Shown here: piece after piece, positions 45,220 through 53,810 of the stretch
Layout: every line of letters starts with the position of its first letter
Position numbering within the stretch: position 1 is the first letter of the stretch
Source of the DNA: Nocardia cyriacigeorgica GUH-2
GTDB taxonomy: Bacteria > Actinomycetota > Actinomycetes > Mycobacteriales > Mycobacteriaceae
Length of the DNA stretch: 64,000 nt
Reading direction: 5' to 3'
NCBI RefSeq assembly: GCF_000284035.1
Contig: NC_016887.1
Location: 3,162,001-3,226,000 of the forward strand
Notes under the pieces: generated by a model
Databases searched by the model: none
Told to the model about the DNA's origin: nothing
The model's input: the letters and a program-made list of their open reading frames with translations, nothing else
Made by a program: the position numbers and the translations under genes

Positions 45220-45887
45220 CCGGCGAGCCGACCACCCCCGTCACCGCCGCGATCATCGACGACCACGAGGTCGTCCACGACGGAATCGCCGGCTGGTGCG
45301 CCACCGCGCAACCACCCATCATCCTCAAAGGCAACTACCACGACCCCGGCGACTTCCTCACCGACCCCGCCTGCGACCCCACCACAATCGACGCCGTCGT
45401 GCTCGACCTCCAGTTCGACCAACGCGCACCCGACCTGTCGGCGCTGGCCACGCTGTGCCAACGCGGATTCCGGGTCCTGGTGTTCTCCCAGCACACCCGC
45501 TCCGACATCATCCTCGACTGCCTCGAACTCGGCGCCGTCACCTACCTGTCCAAAGCGGAAGGGCGCGAACACCTCGTCGCCGCCATCCACGCCGCCCGCT
45601 CCGACCGCCCCTACCTCAGCCCCACCATGGCCCAAGCCATGACCGAAGATATCCGCCACACCCGCCCCGCCCTGTCCCCACGGGAACGTGAAGTCCTGCT
45701 CGCATGGTTCCAAACCGAATCGAAAACCCTCGTCGGACAACGCCTCTACATCACCACCGGCACCGTCAACACCCATCTCGAACGCATCAGAACCAAATAC
45801 GCCCAAGCCGGACGCCCCGCCCCAACCAAAGCAGCCCTCGTCGCCCGCGCCATCCAAGACGGACTCATCACCGCCGACGAACTCTGA
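45216..45887 (+). CDS. NarL/LuxR-family response regulator
   Basis: This encodes 223 residues from GTG 45216, which overlaps the kinase stop; CGAGGAG lies upstream. The receiver has AAIIDDHEVVHDGI, phosphoacceptor Asp in VVLDLQFDQRAP, Ser in LVFSQHT and Lys in YLSKAEG. The C-terminal LuxR domain is LSPREREVLLAWF ... LYITTGTVNTHLERIRTKY. Its DNA-binding part is closely related to the orphan protein at 38481-38861. It should be phosphorylated by the fused kinase just upstream. Confidence 0.9.
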   Translation: MTGEPTTPVTAAIIDDHEVVHDGIAGWCATAQPPIILKGNYHDPGDFLTDPACDPTTIDAVVLDLQFDQRAPDLSALATLCQRGFRVLVFSQHTRSDIILDCLELGAVTYLSKAEGREHLVAAIHAARSDRPYLSPTMAQAMTEDIRHTRPALSPREREVLLAWFQTESKTLVGQRLYITTGTVNTHLERIRTKYAQAGRPAPTKAALVARAIQDGLITADEL

Positions 45888-46121
45888 ACCGCCGACGGCA
45901 TCGTCCTCGCCGCGATCACGTCACCGAGGTGATTGCGATGCTCGGTCCCGATCAGGCGAGCTCCACATTCGATTCCAGCCGTCATTAGCAGACATTGCAG
46001 TCCACGGGTAGAGGTAGAACAACGGATATTCGCATCGACGCTCTGGATGCCAGCATCAAGAAGATTGTTTGTTGGCCTGCCCCTGCCGTGGCAGGTATGC
46101 GCCTCGGTAGGGCCCCGTTTG

Positions 46122-46736
46122 ATGGAGTGCCTCTTGTCAGCGTGTGATGCGGTGGAAGCGAGCAAATCGCACGATCGATCTCTGCCGGCCCGCCGACGTC
46201 GTTGGCTGTCGACCACCGTGCTGGTCGCGACGCTGCTCACGGGATGCGGACAATCGAGCGACTCGACCCCAAGCGAAGCTCGACCTTCCGGTCCAGCCAG
46301 CGAATCCCGGTCCGGTCAACGCGTGCCCGAGGTGACTGCAACTGGCGACTGCCGTTCCATGTACCAAGACAATCCGACCTACGATAAGCTGATCGCCGAC
46401 GCCATCAGCTCCGGCCCCGGCCACCAGTCCGCGCAAACGGGCGAGCAAGACCTGCGTGCCGGAATTGCCGCTGTTCCCGCCGGCGGGATGCGGAACTTCA
46501 TCCTCGCCACCTGTGCGTTGAACGGAACCAGTACTCCCCGGGCAGGATCGGACACACCCATCGGCGGTGGCAGCGTCGCGGCCGATGCCCAAGGCGTGCT
46601 CGTGGCCGTCGGCGAATGTCATGCACTCGGTGCCCTCTACCGAAGCTCCGAACCTTCGGGCATCAGCCGCACCGACTACTTCGTCCAGGTACTCGGCGAG
46701 AAAGGCCGGATCCAGGTGCAGTATCTCTGCCCGTAA
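46122..46736 (+). CDS. Lipoprotein, unknown function
   Basis: About 204 residues if started at ATG 46122; downstream in-frame TTG/GTG codons are alternatives because the N-terminus before the signal is long. A basic stretch (PARRRRW) precedes the hydrophobic segment and lipobox LLTGCG, so the product should be a cell-surface lipoprotein. The mature domain has four cysteines (GDCRSMY, ATCALN, GECHAL, YLCP), probably two disulfides, and the segment TYDKLIADAISSGPGH. It is not a family I recognise. Neighbouring genes on the same strand also encode surface proteins. Confidence 0.7.
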   Translation: MECLLSACDAVEASKSHDRSLPARRRRWLSTTVLVATLLTGCGQSSDSTPSEARPSGPASESRSGQRVPEVTATGDCRSMYQDNPTYDKLIADAISSGPGHQSAQTGEQDLRAGIAAVPAGGMRNFILATCALNGTSTPRAGSDTPIGGGSVAADAQGVLVAVGECHALGALYRSSEPSGISRTDYFVQVLGEKGRIQVQYLCP

Positions 46737-46956
46737 ACCGTGAAGCCGCTCCAGCACGGCCGCCCCCTCCGTGCTCAGATGCGCAGACGGCGTCCCCTGG
46801 GCGAATCCATGACCCGGCAACCACCAACTATCGATGTCCGTTGAACGCCGGACAGGCCCAGGGCGAGCTCGCCGTTACCGTTTTTGCACTACGACCGCCC
46901 CCGGCCTCGCGACACCGCCCGGCCATCTCTGGGCATCAACAGGACGAGGACAGAAA

Positions 46957-48318
46957 ATGCGCACCTTCCGGTGGTCGACCCCAGTCGGGATCGCAGTGGC
47001 AGCGACCGTGCTGGTAGCCGGCTCAGCCTGCACGAACACGCCACCACCTCGAGCGGCAGAGACAACACCAACGGCGCCGGCCACCACAACAGCCACGCCC
47101 ACCCCGACCTCCGCCGGCCCCGTCACTGTCGCCAACCCGAAACACCTGCCCGTCTCGTTCCGTCGGGGCGTGATGGCGTGGTACTGCAATCACCAGTTCA
47201 GCGGCCCGTACAAACCTGAACCGGCAGTGCTGCGGTTGTCGCACAACCCCAACCGCGCGTATGAGATTCCTGCGCCGACCATGCCGAACGAAACCGTCGA
47301 CCAGGGCGACACCGACACCTGCGCGACCACCGGTGAAGGCGGCGATCTGCGAGTCGTCTACGCGGCTACATCGTTCAAGGCGTCGTCCGGGCTCGAGCCC
47401 GAGGCCCACAGCCTCTCGCTCATCTCTTACCGCCTCGGCCAGAGCGCACCCGCTACACGAGTCACCGTGTGGTCGGGCCGCGACCGCCCCGTGGCCGTCA
47501 GCTTGCGAGGCACCGCGTCCGGTGTAGCGGTCTCGTTCGACATCTACGGGGTGAACAGCCCCCAGGTGAAAGGCTACGAGGGCACCGATCTGCGCGAGGC
47601 ATGGTCCATGCCCGGCACAGTCGCAGCCTCGACGAACAAGACCTACGTGGTCACCACACCAGGCGAATGCACGGCCTGCCCAGACAAATGGGTAATCCTC
47701 GCAGCCAACGGATCAGTGCTCCACGAACCATCGACCACCATCGCCGTCCCCCTCGATCTGGTCACCGACTACGGATACGGGCTCGAAAGCCCGGACGGCA
47801 TGCTGTGGTTCGACGAGGCCGCCGGCCGCATCCCCGACGGGGCAGCAGGAGCACTGCGCAACGCCAGCGGGCTGCTCCCGGACCCGATGAGCCCGATGAT
47901 GGTCGTGAAGTACTCCGAAGCCGGAAAACCCATGTTCAAAGTGCTCGACCGCACAACTTGGCAGGAGCGGCTCGTCATCGACACCGACCGCACCGCGGGC
48001 CTGCGAATCGACAGCGTCGCTCTCTACGACGGGCACCTCTACATCCGCAACTCCTCGGACTCGCCGGTGATCAGAGTGTCCGACAGCCAAGTGGTCGCCA
48101 AAGGATGGCAGGTGCTACCCGTCGGACGCATCGGCGATACCACCGTCCTGGCCCACGCCCCTGCCGCAGTCGGCTCCAGCAACTGCGTCGAGGACACCCT
48201 CGTACTCGACGGCACCTCCCACCACCCCGGGAAGCCCAACATCTACGGGCTGTCGACCTGCACCGAGTTCACCGTCGTGCCCGACGTCGACGGCAAGTTC
48301 CCCGGCCCCCGATACTGA
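46957..48318 (+). CDS. Lipoprotein with propeller-like repeats
   Basis: This encodes 453 residues. ATG 46957 (MRTFRWSTPVG) is chosen because AGGACGAGGACAG precedes it and it starts the signal peptide. The lipobox is VAGSACT. A Thr/Pro-rich linker leads to a ~370-residue domain with beta-propeller-like turns (PVAVSLRGTASGVAVSFDIYG, TPGECTACPDKWVILAANGSVL, ESPDGMLWFDEAAGRIP) and a CTAC pair. No catalytic motif is seen. Role unknown; surface-exposed. Confidence 0.75.
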   Translation: MRTFRWSTPVGIAVAATVLVAGSACTNTPPPRAAETTPTAPATTTATPTPTSAGPVTVANPKHLPVSFRRGVMAWYCNHQFSGPYKPEPAVLRLSHNPNRAYEIPAPTMPNETVDQGDTDTCATTGEGGDLRVVYAATSFKASSGLEPEAHSLSLISYRLGQSAPATRVTVWSGRDRPVAVSLRGTASGVAVSFDIYGVNSPQVKGYEGTDLREAWSMPGTVAASTNKTYVVTTPGECTACPDKWVILAANGSVLHEPSTTIAVPLDLVTDYGYGLESPDGMLWFDEAAGRIPDGAAGALRNASGLLPDPMSPMMVVKYSEAGKPMFKVLDRTTWQERLVIDTDRTAGLRIDSVALYDGHLYIRNSSDSPVIRVSDSQVVAKGWQVLPVGRIGDTTVLAHAPAAVGSSNCVEDTLVLDGTSHHPGKPNIYGLSTCTEFTVVPDVDGKFPGPRY

Positions 48319-48587
48319 CGATCCCGGCCCCACGAAACAGGCGAAAACCCCGGGGCGAAGCGTCCAGGCGAGCCGCACACACGCGACGAGATACCGGCCG
48401 GCTGCCGTCCTGCCCTCGACGCACCTATGGGCGGACATCGCAATGTAGCCGGCCGATCGAGACCGCTCGCGGGCTGACCCAGGGCTTGTTCAACAAGTTG
48501 TGAGATCTCTGTAACACATTGTTAACCAGGGCAGATCTATTTGCCGAACGGCAACCGCCGCGCCACCACAGATGAGGGACAACGACA

Positions 48588-49235
48588 TTGGCTACACCGC
48601 AGTACCCGCCCCATGGCTCGGTTCCACCCGGCGGATACCCACCACCGCCCAAGAAGAAGAGCAACACCCTCGTTATCGTGCTCGCGGTCATCGGCGCGGT
48701 CATCGTGCTCTGCGGGTTCGGCGGCTGCGTCGCGGCACTGTCCAGCGACGACTCCGACGACACGACCAGCACGACAACCATCACCGCCCCGGCGCCCGGC
48801 GAACCTTCACCCGCCGCTGAACCTCCGAAGTCCGACATCGCCCCGGCCGGATCCGCGGTCCGCGACGGCAAGTTCGAATTCGTCGTCACCGCCGTCGACG
48901 CCCCGGTCAAGACCGTCGGTGACAACCCGTACCTCCAGAAGACCGCACAGGGCGAATACATCCTGGTGCACATCAACGTCACCAACATCAGCGACCAGCC
49001 TCAGACCTACTTCGCCGACAACCAGAAACTGATCGACAGCCAAGGCCGCAAGTTCGGCAACGACACCATGGCCGCGATCAACGTCAACCCCGAAACATCC
49101 ATCGGATCACCGATCAACCCCGGCAACACCCTCCCGGTAACCATCGCCTTCGACGTCCCACCCGGCACCGTACCGGCAGCCCTCGAACTGCACGACTCCA
49201 TGTTCTCCGGCGGCGCCAAGGTATCGCTCCAATAG
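48588..49235 (+). CDS. Membrane-anchored DUF4352-type protein
   Basis: This encodes 215 residues; the start is TTG 48588, with GAGGGAC 8 bases upstream. A proline-rich cytoplasmic N-terminus (PQYPPHGSVPPGGYPPPP) precedes one membrane helix (NTLVIVLAVIGAVIVLCGFGG). After a Ser/Thr/Pro linker comes a telokin-like beta sandwich of the DUF4352 type (GKFEFVVTAVDAP ... YILVHINVTNIS ... FDVPPGTVPAALELHD). This architecture is common in actinobacterial surface proteins. A possible terminator follows. Confidence 0.82.
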   Translation: MATPQYPPHGSVPPGGYPPPPKKKSNTLVIVLAVIGAVIVLCGFGGCVAALSSDDSDDTTSTTTITAPAPGEPSPAAEPPKSDIAPAGSAVRDGKFEFVVTAVDAPVKTVGDNPYLQKTAQGEYILVHINVTNISDQPQTYFADNQKLIDSQGRKFGNDTMAAINVNPETSIGSPINPGNTLPVTIAFDVPPGTVPAALELHDSMFSGGAKVSLQ

Positions 49236-49250
49236 CGACCATCCGTCAGC

Positions 49251-49280
49251 TGCCCCGGCCACACCACCGTGACCGGGGCA
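49251..49280 (+). terminator. Possible transcription terminator hairpin
   Basis: Inverted repeat TGCCCCGG/CCGGGGCA with a 14-base loop, 15 bases after the DUF4352-type gene. No T-run follows, as is common in high-GC actinobacteria. Confidence 0.45.
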
Positions 49281-49323
49281 ATTCGCCGTACCCATCACCA
49301 CCTCACGAGGAACTACGTTCGAA

Positions 49324-50391
49324 ATGGGCAGACAACAGCAGCCGTGGCGACCCGGGCAGAAAAGGCTCGGCTGGAGGGCCTGGACCACTATCGGTGCGGG
49401 GACATTCGTCGCCGCCACCGCGGTCGGGCTCAACGCCGAGAGCACCGAAACCACCAACACCGCCGCACTATCCACCGCCATACCCGCCTCGACCGCAGCC
49501 CCTGCCACCACCGACGTCAGTCCGCCGCCCGGAACCCAGACCCGTGCGGCCGCTCCCGTGCACGAAACCGCACCCAGCCAAGCTCTCGCGGCACTGGCCG
49601 CGCTACCGGTCAAAGGCCGAGCGCCGAAAATCGGATACGATCGCGAACTTTTCGGCCAGAGCTGGTCCGATGATGTCTCTGTCGCGGGAGGACACAACGG
49701 CTGCGACACCCGCAACGACATCCTCAACCGCGACCTCACCAGCACAACCCACAAGGCCGGCACCCGCAACTGCGTCGTCCTCACCGGCACACTCAACGAC
49801 CCCTACACCGGCACCGTCATCACCTTCCAGCGCGGCCAAGACACATCGACCGCGGTACAGATCGACCACGTCGTCGCACTGTCGGACGCCTGGCAGAAGG
49901 GCGCACAGCAACTCAGCGCCGACGAACGGCAGAACTTCGCCAACGACCCCCGCAACCTGCTCGCTGTCGACGGCCCCGCCAACCAACAGAAGGGAAACGG
50001 CGACGCCGCCACCTGGCTACCGGCGAACAAGGCCTTCCGCTGCCAATACGTCACCATCCAGATCGAGGTAAAGACCGCCTACCGACTCTGGATCACACAG
50101 CCCGAGAAAGACGCCATGGCCCGCGTCTTGAACAGCTGCACCGACGGTCCCGCTGTCACTCCGTCTGCCGAATCCACGACCTCGAACACGCAACTACCAC
50201 CGCCGCCACGTTCGGCACCAGAACCGACAACCGCACCCGATCCCCCCATCGCTCCCCCACCCACACAAGCCAGCGTGTACTACGCGAACTGCGCGGCCGC
50301 CCGAGCTGCCGGCGCCGCCCCGCTCCACCGCGGCGACCCCGGATACAGCGCCAAACTCGACCGAGACAACGACGGCGTCGCCTGCGAATGA
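49324..50391 (+). CDS. Secreted HNH (DUF1524-type) nuclease with excalibur domain
   Basis: This encodes 355 residues from ATG 49324. An N-terminal hydrophobic segment (WTTIGAGTFVAATAVGL) acts as a signal or anchor. The central domain is a GmrSD/DUF1524-type HNH nuclease: GCDTRNDILNRDL, TGTVITFQRG, the catalytic IDHVVALSDAW (DH pair), then DPRNLLAVDGPANQQKG and AFRCQYV. A Pro/Thr-rich linker joins it to a C-terminal excalibur calcium-binding motif, YYANCAAARAAG ... LDRDNDGVACE. It is likely an exported or wall-associated nuclease, possibly for nutrient DNA or competition. Confidence 0.88.
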   Translation: MGRQQQPWRPGQKRLGWRAWTTIGAGTFVAATAVGLNAESTETTNTAALSTAIPASTAAPATTDVSPPPGTQTRAAAPVHETAPSQALAALAALPVKGRAPKIGYDRELFGQSWSDDVSVAGGHNGCDTRNDILNRDLTSTTHKAGTRNCVVLTGTLNDPYTGTVITFQRGQDTSTAVQIDHVVALSDAWQKGAQQLSADERQNFANDPRNLLAVDGPANQQKGNGDAATWLPANKAFRCQYVTIQIEVKTAYRLWITQPEKDAMARVLNSCTDGPAVTPSAESTTSNTQLPPPPRSAPEPTTAPDPPIAPPPTQASVYYANCAAARAAGAAPLHRGDPGYSAKLDRDNDGVACE

Positions 50392-50619
50392 ACGATCTGG
50401 CATCCAGCCCTCCGGCGCAGGGCAGCATGTGACGGACCCGCAACGCACACATGCCGTCGTGGCACCAATACTGCTGCACGTTGGCGGGTACTGCAGCCAA
50501 CCACACATGCCGTATCGCAACGCATGGACAGCTGCGCGTCGCACTCCAGACCTGCACCCCATGCCGAAGCGGCGAGGCAACAACTCCGATCACCCTGCCG
50601 GCGCCCAGGACACCAGGGT

Positions 50620-51995
50620 GTGTCCAGTTAACGGCTGATCTTGGTTGTCGATGACTTCAGCTGGTGGGGGTCATGCGGCCTTCGAAGGCGATCTGGAAGG
50701 CGTTCAGCGGGGCCTTCCAGCGCATGGTCCATCGTTTTCGGCCCTTGCCGGTCGGATCGAGACTCATCAATGCCATGTAGACGCACTTCAGCGCGGCGGT
50801 CTCGTTCGGGAAATGTCCTCGGGCGCGGACGGCTTTGCGGATGCGGGCGTTGACCGACTCGATCGCGTTCGTCGAGCAGATGACCTTGCGGATCTCGACG
50901 TCGAAGGCCAGGAACGGCACGAATTCGGCCCACGCATCGGACCAGAGCTTCACGATCGCGGGATACTTGCCGCCCCAAGCCTCGGAGAACTCGAGGAACC
51001 GCTCGCTGGCCGCGTCCTCGGTCGCTGCGGTGTAGACCGGTTTCAACGCTTTGGCGATCTTGTCCCAGTCCTGACGGCTGGCGTAGCGGAAACTATTGCG
51101 CAGCAGGTGAATGATGCAGGTTTGCACGACGGTCTTCGGCCAGACCGCCTCCACTGCCTCTGGTAGCCCTTTGAGGCCGTCACAGACGAGCATCAGCACG
51201 TCGGCCACGCCGCGGTTCTTCAGCTCGGTGAACACGTGCAGCCAGTACTTGGCGCCTTCACCGCCGTCGCCGGCCCAGATTCCGAGGATGTCGCGATGTC
51301 CCTCGACGGTGACCGCCATCGCCACATAGATGGGCCGGTTCGCGACCTGGCCGTCGCGGATCTTCACATTGATAGCGTCCACGAACACGACGGGATACAC
51401 CGGGTCCAGCGGCCGGTTCTGCCATTCGGCCATCCCCTCGATCACCTTGTCGGTGATGACCGAGATCGTCTGCCGCGACACCTCGGCACCGTAGACCTCG
51501 GCCAGGTGCGCGCTGATCTCACCGTGGGTCAGGCCCTTGGCCGACAACGACAACACCATCTCGTCCACCCCCGACAACCGGCGCTGCCGTTTGCGCACGA
51601 TCTGCGGCTCGAACGTGCCGGCAGTATCACGCGGCACCTTCACCCGCACAGGCCCGATGTCGGTGGTCACCGTCTTCGACCTCGTCCCGTTACGGCTGTT
51701 ACCGCTGCTACGGCCGGCGGGATCGTGCTTGTCGTAGCCGAGATGGTCGGTGACCTCGCCCTCGAGCGCGGACTCGAGCACCCGCTTGGTCAGCTGCTGC
51801 AGCAGCCCGCCCTCACCGGTCAATTGCAGGCCGTCGGTGCGAGCCCGATCGACCAGCATCGCGATCAACTGCTCATCCGAAACCCCCGCCGCACCAGACG
51901 CGCCGACCTGCCCGGTCACGGCCTCTTCCTCGGCTGCGGTGTCACTCACTTGGCTTCTCTCCCTTGATCATTGAGATCCGCCGTTAATTAGACAC
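50620..51995 (-). mobile_element. IS256-family insertion sequence
   Basis: Terminal inverted repeats start GTGTC and share TTAACGGC-GATC. The left end is at 50620 and the right end at 51995, about 1,376 bp. The transposase inside is complete. The flanking octamers ACCAGGGT (50612-50619) and TCCCGGGT (51996-52003) agree at only six of eight positions. Either the 8-bp target duplication typical of IS256 has diverged, or the insertion came with an adjacent deletion. The right end directly abuts the coding sequence of gajA. Confidence 0.88.
50657..51949 (-). CDS. IS256-family transposase
   Basis: This encodes 430 residues from ATG 51949 and is complete. It shows the mutator-type DDE pattern: VVFVDAINVKIRDG for the first Asp, LMLVCDGLKGLPEAV for the second, and CSTNAIESVNARIRK for the Glu. 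The N-terminal region (KRVLESALEGEVTDHLGYDKHD) is also typical. The frame is intact, so the element may be active. Confidence 0.95.
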   Translation of the reverse strand: MSDTAAEEEAVTGQVGASGAAGVSDEQLIAMLVDRARTDGLQLTGEGGLLQQLTKRVLESALEGEVTDHLGYDKHDPAGRSSGNSRNGTRSKTVTTDIGPVRVKVPRDTAGTFEPQIVRKRQRRLSGVDEMVLSLSAKGLTHGEISAHLAEVYGAEVSRQTISVITDKVIEGMAEWQNRPLDPVYPVVFVDAINVKIRDGQVANRPIYVAMAVTVEGHRDILGIWAGDGGEGAKYWLHVFTELKNRGVADVLMLVCDGLKGLPEAVEAVWPKTVVQTCIIHLLRNSFRYASRQDWDKIAKALKPVYTAATEDAASERFLEFSEAWGGKYPAIVKLWSDAWAEFVPFLAFDVEIRKVICSTNAIESVNARIRKAVRARGHFPNETAALKCVYMALMSLDPTGKGRKRWTMRWKAPLNAFQIAFEGRMTPTS

Positions 51996-52001
51996 TCCCG
52001 G

Positions 52002-53810
52002 GTGCAGCTGCGTCCAGAGGTGTCGGTTCTCGTAGGCGAGAACAACGCGGGCAAGACCACCGTGATCGACGCACTCCGTCATCTCACCGAGGCACTTGAC
52101 GGGCGGCGGGGCGCGCCGCTTTCCGAGGGAGACGTGCACGACGGTTGTGAGCGAGACGAGCAGATCCATTTGAGCGCAGTCCTCGCCGACATCGCACCGC
52201 AGCAGGCAGGCACCTACCGCGACGCCTTTCTCCCTGGTGTCGCGGATGGCGGCGAGCGAACAGCAAAGTGGTCACTCACCTACACTCGACCGACGCTTGG
52301 CCGTCGGCGGGGCGTCGTGACTTGGCAACAGGGCGACGGACGCGACTTCCCAGGGGAACCAGCCGTGCGCACGGCGGTTCGCCATGTTCACCTTCCTGCA
52401 CTTCGAGATGCCGTGCGAGACCTAGGCGTGGCAGGTGGTGCCCGGATACGCGTAATGCTGGAGGCCTTGCTGGGCGAGGAAGCGCAGGTCGATGCATTCG
52501 TCGAGCGGGCAGGCGGCATCTTCAGAACGCTCGCGGACGATGAAGCCGTGAAGAAGATCGGAAAGGCTGTAAACCAGCCTCTCGGCGCGATTACAGCCGG
52601 TGCGCACCGCCAGCATTCGGGGCTCACAGTAACCGATCCAAACCTAGCCGCAATCTCCCGTGCCCTACGGATGCTCCTGGGAGATGCCGAACTTCCCCTG
52701 GACGCGTCGATCGACATCTCCGGACTGGGCTACGCGAATGCCCTATACATCGCGACCGTCCTGGCCGAGCTCGAGACCGCGCGAGAATCGGATCTCACGC
52801 TGATTTTGATCGAAGAACCCGAAGCACATCTGCATCCTCAACTCCAGACGCTGCTATTGCGCTATTTGAAGCGTCGGTCTGCCGCGTCCCGTAGTCGCAC
52901 CATCACCGATCCAGCGCAACCTGCCGGTCATATCCAGATTGTGATAACCAGCCATTCTCCGATCTTGTCCGCGGCGGTCAGCGTAGCGGACCTGGTCGTC
53001 ATGGCTCGTCGACCGCGGGCAGCGTCTGCCGGCTGGCAGTCCAAGGCCATCGCCGTCGACGATCTCGGCCTGCTACCAAAGCAGGTCAAACAACTCGATC
53101 GATACCTCGACGCGACGAAGTCGGCGATGCTCTATGCATCGCGCACCATCCTGGTCGAAGGACTCTCCGAGGCGCTACTCCTGCCGAAGTTCGCGGAGCT
53201 CATCCTTGCCGCCGGCCCTGATTCATCCAAAGCGGAGCAGGCAGCGGCGCAGGAGGCGATCGATCGATTTCACGGCTCGTCGCTGATCTTGGTCGACGGT
53301 GTGGACTTTGATCCTTACTTGAAAGTGCTTCTTACACCAGTCGGCGGCGTTCGAATCGGTCAGCGCGTCGCTGTGATCACTGATACCGACAATTCGGACG
53401 CCCACGAGCCTTCCCGGGTCGAGAAGGCGCGAAGGCTCGCCACTCAGGTAAGCGCGGGGAGCGACGTGATGCGGGTGTTCCTGTCGCATCACACGTTCGA
53501 ACCAACTTTGATGTGCCCGGAAAACGAGGAGCTGCTCCACGCAGCCTTCATCGAGTGTGCGCCGAAATCGGAGCATCGGTGGCAGGCCATCGCTGCGGCG
53601 GACGCCGAAGAGCGTCCTGAGCTGTTTCGACTGTTGTTCGTTTCAAAGAAAAAGGCGGAAGCCGCCCGAGGCGCACCGATCTCGAAAGCCGAATTCGCAC
53701 ACGCGCTTGCCGACAGGCTCACTCCTGATTGCGGATTCAAGGTGCCTGACAATCTTGTCCAGGCTATCCGTTACATCGCCCTGGAAACACCAGAGGGCGC
53801 GGCGGAATGA
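52002..53810 (+). CDS. gajA: Gabija GajA-like OLD nuclease (ABC ATPase-TOPRIM), 5'-truncated
   Basis: 602 residues can be read from GTG 52002. The ATPase has Walker A VGENNAGKTT (residues 11-20), signature-like ISGLGYANALYIATVL, Walker B LILIEEPEAHLHPQ near 268, and the H-loop ITSHSP. The TOPRIM nuclease has Glu in ILVEGLSEALLLPK near 383 and the DxD motif VITDTDNSDAHEP near 457. With the helicase gene overlapping by 4 bases, this is the Gabija anti-phage arrangement, in which GajA cuts DNA when nucleotide pools fall. OLD proteins normally have ~15-20 residues (a first strand with an NFR-like motif) before this point. Here the reading frame begins at the IS256 end and an in-frame TGA lies at 51972. 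The gene has therefore probably lost its start, and function is doubtful unless GTG 52002 suffices. Confidence 0.85.
   Translation: MQLRPEVSVLVGENNAGKTTVIDALRHLTEALDGRRGAPLSEGDVHDGCERDEQIHLSAVLADIAPQQAGTYRDAFLPGVADGGERTAKWSLTYTRPTLGRRRGVVTWQQGDGRDFPGEPAVRTAVRHVHLPALRDAVRDLGVAGGARIRVMLEALLGEEAQVDAFVERAGGIFRTLADDEAVKKIGKAVNQPLGAITAGAHRQHSGLTVTDPNLAAISRALRMLLGDAELPLDASIDISGLGYANALYIATVLAELETARESDLTLILIEEPEAHLHPQLQTLLLRYLKRRSAASRSRTITDPAQPAGHIQIVITSHSPILSAAVSVADLVVMARRPRAASAGWQSKAIAVDDLGLLPKQVKQLDRYLDATKSAMLYASRTILVEGLSEALLLPKFAELILAAGPDSSKAEQAAAQEAIDRFHGSSLILVDGVDFDPYLKVLLTPVGGVRIGQRVAVITDTDNSDAHEPSRVEKARRLATQVSAGSDVMRVFLSHHTFEPTLMCPENEELLHAAFIECAPKSEHRWQAIAAADAEERPELFRLLFVSKKKAEAARGAPISKAEFAHALADRLTPDCGFKVPDNLVQAIRYIALETPEGAAE

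Noticed and set aside
50612..52003. Rejoining gajA across the IS256 element as for the other two insertions
   Set aside because: The flanks match at only 6 of 8 bases, and the left-flank translation (ending PAGAQDTR) does not resemble the N-terminus of an OLD-family ATPase.
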